Part shown: positions 44,511-54,262 of the stretch, in pieces
How the letters are laid out: every line of letters begins with the position of its first letter
How positions within the stretch are numbered: the stretch's first letter is position 1
NCBI GenBank assembly: GCA_023433505.1
Contig: JAEZCO010000048.1
Location: 104,211 to 168,210 of the forward strand
DNA: 64,000 nucleotides
Direction of reading: 5' to 3'
DNA from: Bacillota bacterium
GTDB taxonomy: Bacteria; Bacillota; Clostridia; Acetivibrionales; DTU013
Made by a program: the position numbers and the translations under genes
The notes under the pieces: model-generated
The model's database searches: none
What the model was told of the DNA's origin: nothing
Seen by the model: the letters and a program-made list of their open reading frames with translations, nothing else

Positions 44511-47345
44511 TTGTATATACATATAACGGAGACGCCGTATTATTATGAAGAGGGTGAGGAACTCTGCCAGGCCCTGGATATATTCATTGATGAGGTTGGC
44601 TTTGCAGCGCCCTTGGAAATGGTCCTCGAATTGAAGGATGAAAAAAAGGAATACGGCTTTTCGGCCCAAAAGGGTTCCAACCGCTTCAGGGTTATTGCGC
44701 CAAAGAATCAGGCCTCGACCCCCTGCAATATTTCAGTGACTGCAAGAGTAGGCGAGGAGCTGGATAAATATACCACTCCTGTCGGAAATATAAAGCCCTG
44801 GACCATCTATGTGGCTCAGGACAAACACCTGGACTATGGGTGGAGGCATCCGGTGGAAGAGGTTATCCATCGGATGAATGACCTCACGGATTACTACATC
44901 AGACTGAACCGGGATAAGAAGTCACGGTTCAATTTCGATTGCACTCTTTGGTTTGAAGAGTACAGGAATGCGCGCCCCGAAGGTAAATTCAGCAGGCTGG
45001 CTGAGCTTCTGAAATCAGGGGAATTTGAAATCGGAGCTTTTTATGCAGTCCTGTTCAACGGCATTATGACGGAGGAAGAGTTCGTACAATGTTTGATGCC
45101 GGCATTGAGAATGGAAAAGGAATACGGCATAAAAATCAATACGGCGGTCCCAACCGAGGTTCCTTCTTTGAACTGGGGTCTTTCAACCATACTGGCGGGA
45201 GCCGGAATAAAGCATATCCTGAGAGGCTCCTACCTGCTTAACAATCAGAATCTGATGAACCGGGAGCCCTATCCGCTGTTTTATTGGGAAGGCCCCGACG
45301 GTTCCAGGGTATTGACGAAGTTCGACCTTTTTCAGGATACCTGCAGCTTTGGAGGATATGGAGAAGCGAGGCCCCTCCGCATAGGAAGCTATGAAGAGCG
45401 GGTCAGTTTTGTGGAGGAGGCTGTCCGGCGCTACCAGTCTTATGAGAATTACCCCTTTGACGCTATCCTTCTGGCAGGCACGGGATGGGACGAATATCCC
45501 TTTGACGGCGAAACCGTGGATTTTATCAGCAAATTTAACACCCAGGGCTGGAAATACCCCAGATTGATTGACGCCACATGGAGTGATTTCTGGAGCCATA
45601 TTGAAAGTGCCGAAGCCAGGGGTGTAAAAATACCTGTTTTAAGAGGGGATTGGGGCAGCTCATGGGAAGAGTGGCCGGCGCACCTGGCATATATCAACGC
45701 CTTATACCGCAAGGCCAGGGAAATCGTTCTTTCAGGGCAGACAGCTGCGGCTATAGCTTTTGTGATGAATGTAAAAGCCGACGGTAAAAGAATCGATGCT
45801 CTCAATGACAGCTTCCTTGCCATGGCCAAGTTCTGCGACCATAATATCGGGGGGATTGCGCCTCCGGAAGCGGATGATATGCGCGACCGGAAGACTGCCT
45901 ATGTTTACAACGCCATTGTAAAAGGCTCAAGAGTTCTGGAGGGGTCATTGGCAGACATGGCCTTTAACATCCGTACGGAGGAGGAAGGAATTCTGGTCTT
46001 TAATCCGCTTTCATGGGAAAGGGACGGCATTATCGATATAATCATCAATGACCCGGGGGAATACGGAATCATCGACCCGGCCACTGGGGAAGAGGTGCCC
46101 TGCCAGGTCCAATTAAGAGGAATCCAGCCGGAGCATTACCTGAACTTTGCAGCCCAAAAGGTTCCGGCATTCGGATATAAGGTCTACAAGCTGAAGAAAT
46201 GTGCAACCGTCGAAAAGACCGAAGCAAATGAAGTTAAAGATGAAAAAGATCAACATGTACTTGAGAACGAATACTTTAAGCTTCAGGTTGATGAAACCTC
46301 CGGAGGGATTGTTTCACTGCGGGATAAAAGGCTGGGGCGCGAGCTGGCAGATAAAAATTCTCCTTTCAGGCTGAACCAGTTTCTTTATTATTCGGAAGAC
46401 ATGCCTTATACAATCCATACCGCTAGCATAACTAAAGGTTTTGAAGGTGCAGTGTCAAAGAGCATTGTCGTTGAGGGAGAAACTCTCAGGACCAGAGTCA
46501 AAACGGTTTATACTCTTTATCCCGGCCAGAAACATATCGATATTTTGGACGAGATATACAAGGAACCGTCGACTGAGCTGCAGTCCGTGCAGTTTGTATT
46601 TCCTTTTGCGGTACCGGACAGAGAGTACCATTTTGACGGGACGGCTGCAATAGTGAAACCCGGGCTGGTCAAGGAAGGCGGAGATCAGCTGCCGGGAGCA
46701 GGAATGGGGACCTATTGCGGGATACACTTTGCCGATGCGTCCAACGAAGAATTTGGAGTCACAGTGGCTTCCATTGATTCCCACCTGTACTGTTTTGGCT
46801 CAAATACCGTCGGAAGAACCGAAGGCTATATAAGTCCGGATAACTCAACGGTTCATTCTGTGGTAATGATGAACTACAACCACATGGATAACTGCTCTGA
46901 CCAGGGAGGGCAAAAAGTATTCGCTTTCCGTTATAGCCTGTTCCCCCACCAGGGGAGGTTTCATCCGGCCGAATCGCTCAAATTTGCAAAAGGTCAGTGC
47001 CGCCCGCTTGTGCCGGCGCATGTGGGGAAAAATCCCGAAGGACTGCTTGCAAAAAGTGCCGCCTCCTTCCTGTCCTTCGACAATAAAAACGTCATTGCAA
47101 GCGGGCTGAAAGTTTCGGAGGATAAAAAGAGTGCCGTACTCAAACTCAGGGAATGCTGCGGGGAAAATACGACGGTTATACTGGAAAGTCAGGTGTTTAG
47201 CATAATTTCTGCCGCAAAGACGGATTTGCTGGAAAGAGAAAAGCTTGAGCTTCCATGTGTTGATGGGAAAGTCAAGCTTACTGTCAAGGCGCGTGAGCTT
47301 TTGACCATAAAGCTGGTATTCGGTGAAAAGAAGTTTTGGATTTAG
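44511..47345 (+). CDS. GH38-family glycosidase (alpha-mannosidase-like), unusual active site
   Basis: A 944-residue cytoplasmic GH38-type protein. A ~95-residue beta domain precedes the catalytic barrel, whose zinc-binding pair is seen as His106 and Asp108 in DKHLDYGWRHP. The segment AVPTEVPSLNWG (212-223) aligns with the nucleophile region, where GH38 enzymes usually carry Asp (xTDVxG); here Glu216 takes that position. The DALL-like GTGWDEYPF block follows, then helical and C-terminal beta-sandwich domains (VFNPLSWERDGIIDI, FKLQVDETSGGIVSLRDKRL). Start is a TTG at 44511 after GAGGGTG. Substrate unknown; mannosides are only the family average. Confidence 0.8.
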   Translation: MYIHITETPYYYEEGEELCQALDIFIDEVGFAAPLEMVLELKDEKKEYGFSAQKGSNRFRVIAPKNQASTPCNISVTARVGEELDKYTTPVGNIKPWTIYVAQDKHLDYGWRHPVEEVIHRMNDLTDYYIRLNRDKKSRFNFDCTLWFEEYRNARPEGKFSRLAELLKSGEFEIGAFYAVLFNGIMTEEEFVQCLMPALRMEKEYGIKINTAVPTEVPSLNWGLSTILAGAGIKHILRGSYLLNNQNLMNREPYPLFYWEGPDGSRVLTKFDLFQDTCSFGGYGEARPLRIGSYEERVSFVEEAVRRYQSYENYPFDAILLAGTGWDEYPFDGETVDFISKFNTQGWKYPRLIDATWSDFWSHIESAEARGVKIPVLRGDWGSSWEEWPAHLAYINALYRKAREIVLSGQTAAAIAFVMNVKADGKRIDALNDSFLAMAKFCDHNIGGIAPPEADDMRDRKTAYVYNAIVKGSRVLEGSLADMAFNIRTEEEGILVFNPLSWERDGIIDIIINDPGEYGIIDPATGEEVPCQVQLRGIQPEHYLNFAAQKVPAFGYKVYKLKKCATVEKTEANEVKDEKDQHVLENEYFKLQVDETSGGIVSLRDKRLGRELADKNSPFRLNQFLYYSEDMPYTIHTASITKGFEGAVSKSIVVEGETLRTRVKTVYTLYPGQKHIDILDEIYKEPSTELQSVQFVFPFAVPDREYHFDGTAAIVKPGLVKEGGDQLPGAGMGTYCGIHFADASNEEFGVTVASIDSHLYCFGSNTVGRTEGYISPDNSTVHSVVMMNYNHMDNCSDQGGQKVFAFRYSLFPHQGRFHPAESLKFAKGQCRPLVPAHVGKNPEGLLAKSAASFLSFDNKNVIASGLKVSEDKKSAVLKLRECCGENTTVILESQVFSIISAAKTDLLEREKLELPCVDGKVKLTVKARELLTIKLVFGEKKFWI

Positions 47346-47384
47346 CGGAATTACGCATATTTATAGGATTTGCGGGAGGGTTCT

Positions 47385-48269
47385 ATGATAAACAATTATG
47401 ATCCGATAGGGCAGTCCCTGGAGGACATTATCAACAGTCTGGCGGAAGTCACCGGATGCATGGTCGGTTTTGTATCCTGTGATTACACCTGGATACCTTG
47501 CCGCATCAAGAAGGAGTGCGACTTCTGCCGGATAACCCAGAGAGGGAGAAACGGAGCCGCCCTGTGCTCCGACCTGGACCGCAGAGCCCAGATTGTCGCT
47601 AAGAGCTTCAAATCCAACTATGTCTATACCTGCTATTATGGCTTGGTCGAAATCGTTTTACCCGTTTACAAAAACAATGTTTTTATGGGCGGACTGTATT
47701 TTGGACAGTTTCTTGACAGACAGCCCGATGAAAAGGGCTGGCAGGAGGTGGAGGGCAAGCTGCCGCCGGAGATAGATGCGCAGAGCGCCAAAGAGGCCTA
47801 TTTCAGGGTGGAATATATGAGCCCTCAGAAAATCTATGACCTGCAGTTTTTGCTGAACTTGATGTCCGACTCCATTGAAAAGCACATGAATCAATATGAA
47901 TGCAGGTTTTCGGATTTTGAGAGGATTATCGGATATATCGACCATAACTTTCAAAGAGAAATCACCCTGGAGGATCTGGCGGTCATATCCAACTATAACC
48001 CATCCTATATCAGCCAGATGTTCAGAAGAAAGTTCGGGTTTACCTTAACCGAGTATATAACCGGCGTCAGGATCAGGAAAGCTAAGGAGCTGCTGCTGAA
48101 TAGCGGGATGTGCATGAGTGAAATAGCTTATGCTACCGGGTTTAAGGATCAAAACTATTTCAGCAGGGTTTTTAAAAGCCTGGCTGCTTTTTCACCCATG
48201 GCATACAGGAAGAGGTACAGAGACAAACCGGAATTCGGTGATTACAGTAGTACAGACGATAAGCTGTAG
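47385..48269 (+). CDS. AraC-family regulator with PocR sensory domain
   Basis: A 294-residue regulator. Residues about 5-165 are a PocR domain with cysteines in KKECDFCRITQ, GAALCSDLDRR and YVYTCYYGLVEIVLPVY, and the block NNVFMGGLYFGQFL. Residues about 185-285 form the AraC helix-turn-helix pair (LAVISNYNPSYISQMFRRKF, AYATGFKDQNYFSRVFKSLA). Start at 47385 follows GGGAGGG; a TTG 15 bases upstream lies in that site. It sits inside the gene run 43111-56913, directly before the phosphotriesterase-like genes, and is the likely local regulator of that pathway. The cysteine set suggests a metal or redox cofactor in sensing. Confidence 0.88.
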   Translation: MINNYDPIGQSLEDIINSLAEVTGCMVGFVSCDYTWIPCRIKKECDFCRITQRGRNGAALCSDLDRRAQIVAKSFKSNYVYTCYYGLVEIVLPVYKNNVFMGGLYFGQFLDRQPDEKGWQEVEGKLPPEIDAQSAKEAYFRVEYMSPQKIYDLQFLLNLMSDSIEKHMNQYECRFSDFERIIGYIDHNFQREITLEDLAVISNYNPSYISQMFRRKFGFTLTEYITGVRIRKAKELLLNSGMCMSEIAYATGFKDQNYFSRVFKSLAAFSPMAYRKRYRDKPEFGDYSSTDDKL

Positions 48270-48404
48270 CATAAATGATCCGGTGGCTGTAGATGTGATT
48301 ATACGGAACACAATACTTCAAACCGAGATTCCCACGCCGCTTTGCTCCTCGATATTACAAAGAAAAATTAAAATTGCGAATTGAAGCAAGGGAGGTCTGA
48401 CAGG
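48270..48404. other. gap before the phosphotriesterase-like genes
   Basis: 135 bases that could hold a promoter for the downstream genes. No convincing -35/-10 pair or terminator seen. Confidence 0.35.
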
Positions 48405-49442
48405 ATGAAGATCATGACTGTGAAAGGTACGGTAGATATTGAAGAATTAGGCATTATACTTCCGCATGAGCATCTTATCATGGGATTTGATTGGCCTGGT
48501 CTGTGGCCCGACGTGTCACACCGGACTGAACTGGTCTGGAAAAAGGTGAATATAGAAAATCTTGGAGAGCTGAGACGCAACTATTGCGCCATAAGGGATA
48601 ATGCGCTGCTTGACGATGTCGGTGAAATATCCTGGGAAGTTGAGCTTTTCAAAAGAGCGGGCGGGGGAACGATCATGGAAATGAGCACCTATGGGCTCTA
48701 TGGAAATCCCGCCAAACTGAAGGAAATTTCAGAAAGAACAGGTGTGCATATTATCGCAGGTACCGGTTTTTATCTGGATCAAACCTTTACGGAAGAGATT
48801 AAAGCGATGTCCGTCGACGACATGTATCATGTGATGATGAGGGATATAGCGGAAGGCTTTCCGGGAACGGATGTAAAGGCCGGTATTATCGGCGAAGTAG
48901 GAATTTCGGGCTTCTCGAAGGCGGAAGAAAATTCGCTCCGGGCGTCTGCAAGAGTACAGCGGGATACGGGTCTCGCCATGAATATCCATGTGGGCATGTT
49001 TCCTGAGATTTGCAGAAAAATCGTCGGAATCCTCAAGGAGGAAGGAGCCGATCTTAAGAAGGTTGCTTTTGCCCATTGTGACGGAGGGTCGCCGGAGGAT
49101 TGCAAGGAATTCACCGACCAGGGCATATTTGTGGAATCCGATTGCTTTGGAAATGAGTTCTATGCGGACAACGGCGCCTATGACGGAGATGATCCCTGGT
49201 ATTTCACGGGAGACGGCGAAAGACTTGATGCCATCATAGAGAGAATCCATAAGGGGATCGGCCATAAGCTGTTCCTCTCGCAGGATGTATGCTCTAAAAT
49301 GCAAACCGTCAAATATGGGGGCTACGGCTATGCCCATCTTCTTGAAAACATCATCCCAATGCTGGAATACAGAGGAATTTCAAGAGACGTTCTTTATAAA
49401 ATTATGAAAGAGAATACGGCAAGATTTTTACTTGGCGAGTAG
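48405..49442 (+). CDS. phosphotriesterase-family metallohydrolase A
   Basis: A 345-residue amidohydrolase-superfamily TIM barrel of the phosphotriesterase/lactonase type. Metal ligands are visible: HEH in LPHEHLIMGFDW, Glu in GIIGEVGISG (where the bacterial enzyme has a carboxylated Lys), His in NIHVGMF, His in AFAHCDGG, and Asp in FLSQDVCSK. Relatives in sugar operons act mostly as lactonases. Start at 48405 (GGGAGG nine bases upstream) is preferred to the in-frame TTG at 48381. A close paralogue follows 12 bases after its stop. With the dehydrogenase at 50552, it may open a sugar lactone made by oxidation. Confidence 0.85.
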   Translation: MKIMTVKGTVDIEELGIILPHEHLIMGFDWPGLWPDVSHRTELVWKKVNIENLGELRRNYCAIRDNALLDDVGEISWEVELFKRAGGGTIMEMSTYGLYGNPAKLKEISERTGVHIIAGTGFYLDQTFTEEIKAMSVDDMYHVMMRDIAEGFPGTDVKAGIIGEVGISGFSKAEENSLRASARVQRDTGLAMNIHVGMFPEICRKIVGILKEEGADLKKVAFAHCDGGSPEDCKEFTDQGIFVESDCFGNEFYADNGAYDGDDPWYFTGDGERLDAIIERIHKGIGHKLFLSQDVCSKMQTVKYGGYGYAHLLENIIPMLEYRGISRDVLYKIMKENTARFLLGE

Positions 49443-49454
49443 GGGGCGATATCA

Positions 49455-50471
49455 ATGAAAAAAGCAATGACCGTTCGAGGACCTGTTGAAGCGGACGAAC
49501 TGGGACATATACTACCCCATGAACATATTCTCATGGAATTTCCCGATTGGGGGTTTAAACCCGTCTATCCGGAGCTGGCGGACAAAAAGGTGACCCTGGA
49601 TATCCTCGGAAAGCTCCGGCGGGATATCTGGTCCTGCAAGGACAATCTGATCCTGGAGGATGTGAGTCTGATGCGGGATGAAGTTGCTTCCTTCGCGAAA
49701 AATGGAGGAGGTACGATCGTGGATGTTACTACGATCGGCCTAAAGAGAAATATAAAACCGGTCATCGGGATTGCACAAGCAACGGGAGTGAATATCATCG
49801 CAGGAACGGGATATTACGCCAAAGCAGGTCACCCAAAGGAGGTTTCCGGCCTAACTGCGGAAGATATATACAAATGGATGAAAAAGGAGCTTACGGAGGG
49901 GATAGAGGACACGCGGGCCAGAGCGGGGATTATCGGTGAAATCGGCGTTTCCAGCCCGTTTGCGCCCGATGAGCAAAAGGTGGTAAGAGCTGCAACATGG
50001 GCCCACAAAGATACCGGCGCGCCAATCAATATTCATCAATCCAATGGAACTGAGCTGGAGAAGATTGATGCAATCTTCAAGGAAGAAGGGATTTCCCCGG
50101 AAAAGGTGGTGCTTTCCCATATGTGCTCGGCAACGGAGGAGCAGCGCTTATGGGCTGCAGATAAAGGATATTATGTAGAAATCGACAGCTTCGGAAATGA
50201 GTACTATTTGAATGCGGCAGCCGGTATTGCCGTGCGGGATCCGGACCTGCTAAAAATGGTCAAGGTTTTGATGGAAAGAGGATATTTAAAGCAAATTCTT
50301 ATCTCCAATGACATCGCTTTGAAGATGCTGCTAAAAAAATACGGAGGGTGGGGATATGAGCATATTATAAGAAATATAAAGCCTTTCATGCTCAGAAACG
50401 GAATACCGCCGAAGGCGATTGACACGATGCTGTATTACAACCCCATGCGCATGATTGCCTATTTGGATTAA
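49455..50471 (+). CDS. phosphotriesterase-family metallohydrolase B
   Basis: A 338-residue paralogue of the preceding protein. HEH in LPHEHILMEFPDWG, Glu in GIIGEIGVSSP, His in PINIHQSNGTE, His in VLSHMCSAT, and Asp in LISNDIALKM form the full metal set. The two share the start TVRGPV/TVKGTV and the C-terminal block KYGGWGYEH/KYGGYGYAH. Tandem paralogues suggest either two related substrates, for example the lactones of two epimers, or a heteromer. No reaction can be assigned. Confidence 0.85.
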   Translation: MKKAMTVRGPVEADELGHILPHEHILMEFPDWGFKPVYPELADKKVTLDILGKLRRDIWSCKDNLILEDVSLMRDEVASFAKNGGGTIVDVTTIGLKRNIKPVIGIAQATGVNIIAGTGYYAKAGHPKEVSGLTAEDIYKWMKKELTEGIEDTRARAGIIGEIGVSSPFAPDEQKVVRAATWAHKDTGAPINIHQSNGTELEKIDAIFKEEGISPEKVVLSHMCSATEEQRLWAADKGYYVEIDSFGNEYYLNAAAGIAVRDPDLLKMVKVLMERGYLKQILISNDIALKMLLKKYGGWGYEHIIRNIKPFMLRNGIPPKAIDTMLYYNPMRMIAYLD

Positions 50472-50551
50472 ATTCTCTATTTTAAAATCCATAATTCTCT
50501 TATATCGAAGATTTGATGATCAACGAGCCTAAAAAAGAAAGGACGGCAGCC

Positions 50552-51565
50552 ATGTATAGTGTTGTTATTTGCGGCACCGGTTTTATAGGCAGGATTCATG
50601 CCGCAGCTTACAAAAATCAGATAAACGGCAGATTGGCCGGCGTGATGGATGCGTACCCGGAAAAGGCGGAAAAACTTGCGCTGGAGTTGGGGGTAAAAGC
50701 ATACGACAGCTTTGACAGGCTGTTAAGCGATGATTCCGTGGATGTAATCGACGTATGCGTCCCCACGTTCCTGCACAGGACATTTGTGGAGAAGGGCCTG
50801 GCCGCGGGCAAGCATGTTTTGTGCGAAAAACCCATGGCGCTGACCCTTGAGGAATGCGATGCAATCGTAAACGCCGCCGAAAAAGCGGAAACAAAGTATA
50901 TGATCGCCCACAACCACCGGTTTTATGTTGAAAACGACCTGGTTTATCAGACCGCGGCTTCAGGGAAGCTTGGAAAGATTTATTCCTGCAGCGCATACCG
51001 GATCGGCGTCACTCCCGACTGGTCCGAGGGCGGATGGATTGTCGACCCTTCAAAGAGCGGCGGTGCCGCAACGGATTTTATCCTTCACGACATCGACCTT
51101 TGCAACTGGATCGGAGGAAAGCCCCGCGTTGTTATGGCGCAGGGAATCAGGTCCAGCCGGGGGGCATGGGATTACATGGACATATCCATCGATTACGAAA
51201 GCGGAATCAAAGGCTTTGTTGAAGGCGGATGGATGTGCAGGGGAGAGTGGCCTTTTACGCAGGAGCACAGGATATTGGGAGAAAATGGTGTTGCGCAATG
51301 GGTATCACGGGCAGAGAAGAATATTGAAAAAAGGAATCAGGCAAATTCCGTCATCGGAATATTCGTTGAAGGGCGGAAGGCGGAGTATCCCCAGTGGGTG
51401 AAGCGGGACAACTATGAAATCGAAATTGAATATTTCCTGGACTGCATCAAGAAAAATGTTCCGGTGGATAAAATCAAAGCCATTGACGGATATAGGGCAA
51501 TCCAGGTATCCCTGGCTGCAAAGGAATCGGCTGAAACCCTTAAGCCGGTGGTAATCGGAGATTAG
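50552..51565 (+). CDS. Gfo/Idh/MocA-family oxidoreductase
   Basis: A 337-residue NAD(P)-dependent dehydrogenase. Rossmann motif GTGFIGRIHA near the N-terminus, the signature CEKPMAL, the following AHNHRF and, in the substrate domain, DFILHDIDLCNW, whose Asp-x3-Asp and His fit the catalytic HDxD/H pattern of this family. Likely reaction: oxidation of a sugar or cyclitol hydroxyl. Start at 50552 has AAAGGA eight bases upstream; the frame is open to 50513 but without a good site. It lies between the putative lactonases and the DegT aminotransferase; the dehydrogenase-aminotransferase pair is typical of ketosugar or aminosugar interconversion. Confidence 0.88.
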   Translation: MYSVVICGTGFIGRIHAAAYKNQINGRLAGVMDAYPEKAEKLALELGVKAYDSFDRLLSDDSVDVIDVCVPTFLHRTFVEKGLAAGKHVLCEKPMALTLEECDAIVNAAEKAETKYMIAHNHRFYVENDLVYQTAASGKLGKIYSCSAYRIGVTPDWSEGGWIVDPSKSGGAATDFILHDIDLCNWIGGKPRVVMAQGIRSSRGAWDYMDISIDYESGIKGFVEGGWMCRGEWPFTQEHRILGENGVAQWVSRAEKNIEKRNQANSVIGIFVEGRKAEYPQWVKRDNYEIEIEYFLDCIKKNVPVDKIKAIDGYRAIQVSLAAKESAETLKPVVIGD

Positions 51566-51661
51566 GTACAACGAGGCGGCAAATTTCCTTTGAATTAGGC
51601 CGTTATAGCAAATTAAAAAAGTATGGGAGAAACCATCCATTGACAGACGGAGGCTGTATTT

Positions 51662-52903
51662 ATGAGGATTGATATCGCATTAAACGGCGGAACGCCGGTA
51701 AGAACGGAACCCTGGCCAAAGTGGCCGCTTTTCACGCCAAAGGATAAAGAGGATATCTGCGCAGTCCTTGATGACGGCAGAATGACCGCAATCACGGGAC
51801 CCAAAGTTAAGGAGTTTGAAGAGAAATATGCAGCAAAGTTCGGTGTAAAATATGCACTTGCTACTGCAAACGGCGTGCTTGCCCTTCATATGGCATTATC
51901 GGCGCTTGGTATCGGACCCGGGGATGAGGTTATCGTCCCCGCGCATACATTTATCGGCACCTCTATCCCGGTTGTGATGGCAAATGCAATTCCTGTGTTT
52001 GTCGATGTAAACATTGATAACTTTAATATTGATGTCACAAAAATCGAAGCGGCAATAACTAAGCACACCAAAGCTATTTTGCCGGTTCATTTGAATGGCG
52101 TGGCAGCGGAGATGCAGGAAATCATGAGGATTGCAAAAAAATATGACCTCAAGGTGATAGAAGACGCTTGCCAGGGGCATGGAGCCCTTTATTGCGGGCA
52201 ATTGGCCGGAACCTTCGGCGATGCGGCATGCTTCAGCTTTTTTGAAGACAAGACCATGACAACCGGCGAAGGCGGGATGATGATAACAGACAGCGAAGAG
52301 GTATATGAAAAGGCACGAAGCATCAGAAGCTACGGTGAGCCGGTCAGCAAAAACATCGGCGATAGAAAATACGAGCACATGATATTGGGGTTTAATTACA
52401 GAATGCCGGCAATATCCGCCGCGCTCGGGTTGAATCAGATCGACAGATTGGATGAAATGGTCGCGAAAAGAAGCAGGAATGCGGCATTTTTAAGCGACAA
52501 CCTTAAAGAGGTGCCGGGAATTATTACTCCTATGGAGTATGAGCATATCCGGCCAGCATACTACAAGTATGTTTGCAGGATTGATCCAGGGATAATCAAA
52601 ACCGATGTATTGACATTCATCGATGCCATCAAGGCGGAAGGCATACCTTCAACGCCAAGATATCCCAAGCCGCTGCCATTACAGGAAGTATACAAGGGCA
52701 AGCACGGTTACGCCGGGACGCAATGTCCTTTTGACTGTGAAAAATATGGCGCGGAAGTCGATTATTCAAAGGGTTCGTGGCCCATAGCCGAGAGGGTGGG
52801 AAAAGAAGCCTTCGTACTCCTCGTGCATCCGTCCATTGAAGAAAGAGACTTAAAAGATGCAGTTGAAGCGGTAAAAAAAGTAGCCGCATATTATTCAGTA
52901 TAA
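51662..52903 (+). CDS. DegT/DnrJ/EryC1/StrS-family aminotransferase
   Basis: A 413-residue PLP enzyme of fold type I. The PLP lysine is Lys197 in FSFFEDKTMTTGEGGMM; EDACQGHGALYCG holds the ring-binding Asp and the usual His/Gln, and the N-terminal KVKEFEEKYAAKFGVKYALATAN and AHTFIGTSIPV are typical. Members interconvert keto sugars and amino sugars with glutamate. In a catabolic cluster it might run in the deaminating direction, or a few members act as dehydratases instead. It is followed 18 bases later by the fucose-isomerase-like gene and preceded by the dehydrogenase that could supply or use its keto product. Confidence 0.88.
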   Translation: MRIDIALNGGTPVRTEPWPKWPLFTPKDKEDICAVLDDGRMTAITGPKVKEFEEKYAAKFGVKYALATANGVLALHMALSALGIGPGDEVIVPAHTFIGTSIPVVMANAIPVFVDVNIDNFNIDVTKIEAAITKHTKAILPVHLNGVAAEMQEIMRIAKKYDLKVIEDACQGHGALYCGQLAGTFGDAACFSFFEDKTMTTGEGGMMITDSEEVYEKARSIRSYGEPVSKNIGDRKYEHMILGFNYRMPAISAALGLNQIDRLDEMVAKRSRNAAFLSDNLKEVPGIITPMEYEHIRPAYYKYVCRIDPGIIKTDVLTFIDAIKAEGIPSTPRYPKPLPLQEVYKGKHGYAGTQCPFDCEKYGAEVDYSKGSWPIAERVGKEAFVLLVHPSIEERDLKDAVEAVKKVAAYYSV

Positions 52904-52921
52904 AAAACAGGGTGAGAAATT

Positions 52922-54250
52922 ATGATCAGACCAAAGATTGGTTGTTACGCAATATTTGAGCTTTCAGAGGAAGACTGGGAGAAGGCCCCCCTGCAGTTGG
53001 ATACTCTGTGCAGGGGACTTGAAGTGCAAGGCATGGAAGTGGTTAAAGCCGCTGTTCCCGTAACGGATGAAGCATCATCTAAAAGAGTTGCAGAGTACTT
53101 TGCCGCAGAAAAGGTTGATTTAACCTGTCCCCTGATCATCACCTGGTGTCATGATCACAACCTATGGACCATTCAAAAGTCTACCCGGGTTCCGGTGGCA
53201 GTATGGGCCATCCCAGGCCTGCGCAACGGCTCTGCTTTGGGCGCGCAGCAAGTCGGATGCTTTTTGGGCGATCTGGATATTGAACACAGGTTGTATTACG
53301 GCAGTGAAGACGATGCTCAAAGTCATAAAGCGCTTGCGGTTTATGCCAAAGCATGCGCCGTCAGGAATAAATTAAGGAACGTAAAAATCGCAATGGTTGG
53401 CAGAAGGACGCCGGGAATGACTCCTACCGCTTTTGATGAAGTGGAGATCATGAGGGTATTCGGATGCCAGGTTGTAACTTATGGAATGGATGAGGTTGCA
53501 CATCTTGCAAACACCTTCGACGACGGGCTTGCGGGAGGCGAATGGGAGAAACTTAGTAAAGCTGCAGCATCGGTGTTGAATGTAGCTGAAGGCCATGGAA
53601 TTTTGACAATGAAATACTATCTGGCGCTGAAAAAGATCGCCCGGGACAATAACTTTGCCGCTATGGCTGTGGGGTGTTATCCCAGCTATTGCGGAACAAC
53701 CTGCATACCTGTTGCACTTTTGAATGAAGAGGGAATCGCTGCGGGATGTGAAGGAGATTTGAATTCAACCATCGCCATGTACATATTAACCCAGCTGACC
53801 GGAAAGCCGGTTCATTTCGGTGAGATGTGCGTAATCGACAGGAATGAGAACTATATCCTCTCCTCCCATTGCGGTGCGGCTCCCGTTTCCATGGCATGCG
53901 AAGACGGTTACACACTATGTCCCGTAAGGCTTGCAAATACGGGCGTCTGTATACGCTACAGGTCGAAGCCGGGAAGAGTCACCTATATGAACCTTGTCGG
54001 AAGAAAGGACAAATACAGGATATGCGCTTTTGAAGGGAATGCGGTTGATACGCCTCTGATTTATGAGGGGAATCCAATGAAAATCGTTCCCAGGACACCG
54101 GTTTCAGAAATATGGGACATCATATCCGAATATAGCTTTGGACACCACTGGATGGCGGTTTATGACCAGGTTGAAGAGGAAATAAAAGAATTATGCAGAC
54201 TGTTGGAGATATCCGGGATATTTCCGGACCTAAAAAAATATAGGGAATGA
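52922..54250 (+). CDS. L-fucose/L-arabinose isomerase-like protein
   Basis: A 442-residue protein with the three-domain arrangement of the fucose/arabinose isomerase family, shorter than FucI (about 590 residues) and nearer to the family's compact members. The likely metal ligands lie in AAGCEGDLNSTIAMYILTQL (Glu and Asp) and SHCGAAPVSM (His), and ILSSHCGAA and VGRKDKYRI are conserved in related sequences. Such proteins isomerise an aldose to a ketose with Mn2+. The position after a dehydrogenase and an aminotransferase suggests a role in a sugar route, but the family also contains uncharacterised members with other roles. Confidence 0.78.
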   Translation: MIRPKIGCYAIFELSEEDWEKAPLQLDTLCRGLEVQGMEVVKAAVPVTDEASSKRVAEYFAAEKVDLTCPLIITWCHDHNLWTIQKSTRVPVAVWAIPGLRNGSALGAQQVGCFLGDLDIEHRLYYGSEDDAQSHKALAVYAKACAVRNKLRNVKIAMVGRRTPGMTPTAFDEVEIMRVFGCQVVTYGMDEVAHLANTFDDGLAGGEWEKLSKAAASVLNVAEGHGILTMKYYLALKKIARDNNFAAMAVGCYPSYCGTTCIPVALLNEEGIAAGCEGDLNSTIAMYILTQLTGKPVHFGEMCVIDRNENYILSSHCGAAPVSMACEDGYTLCPVRLANTGVCIRYRSKPGRVTYMNLVGRKDKYRICAFEGNAVDTPLIYEGNPMKIVPRTPVSEIWDIISEYSFGHHWMAVYDQVEEEIKELCRLLEISGIFPDLKKYRE

Positions 54251-54262
54251 AGGAGAGTCGGC

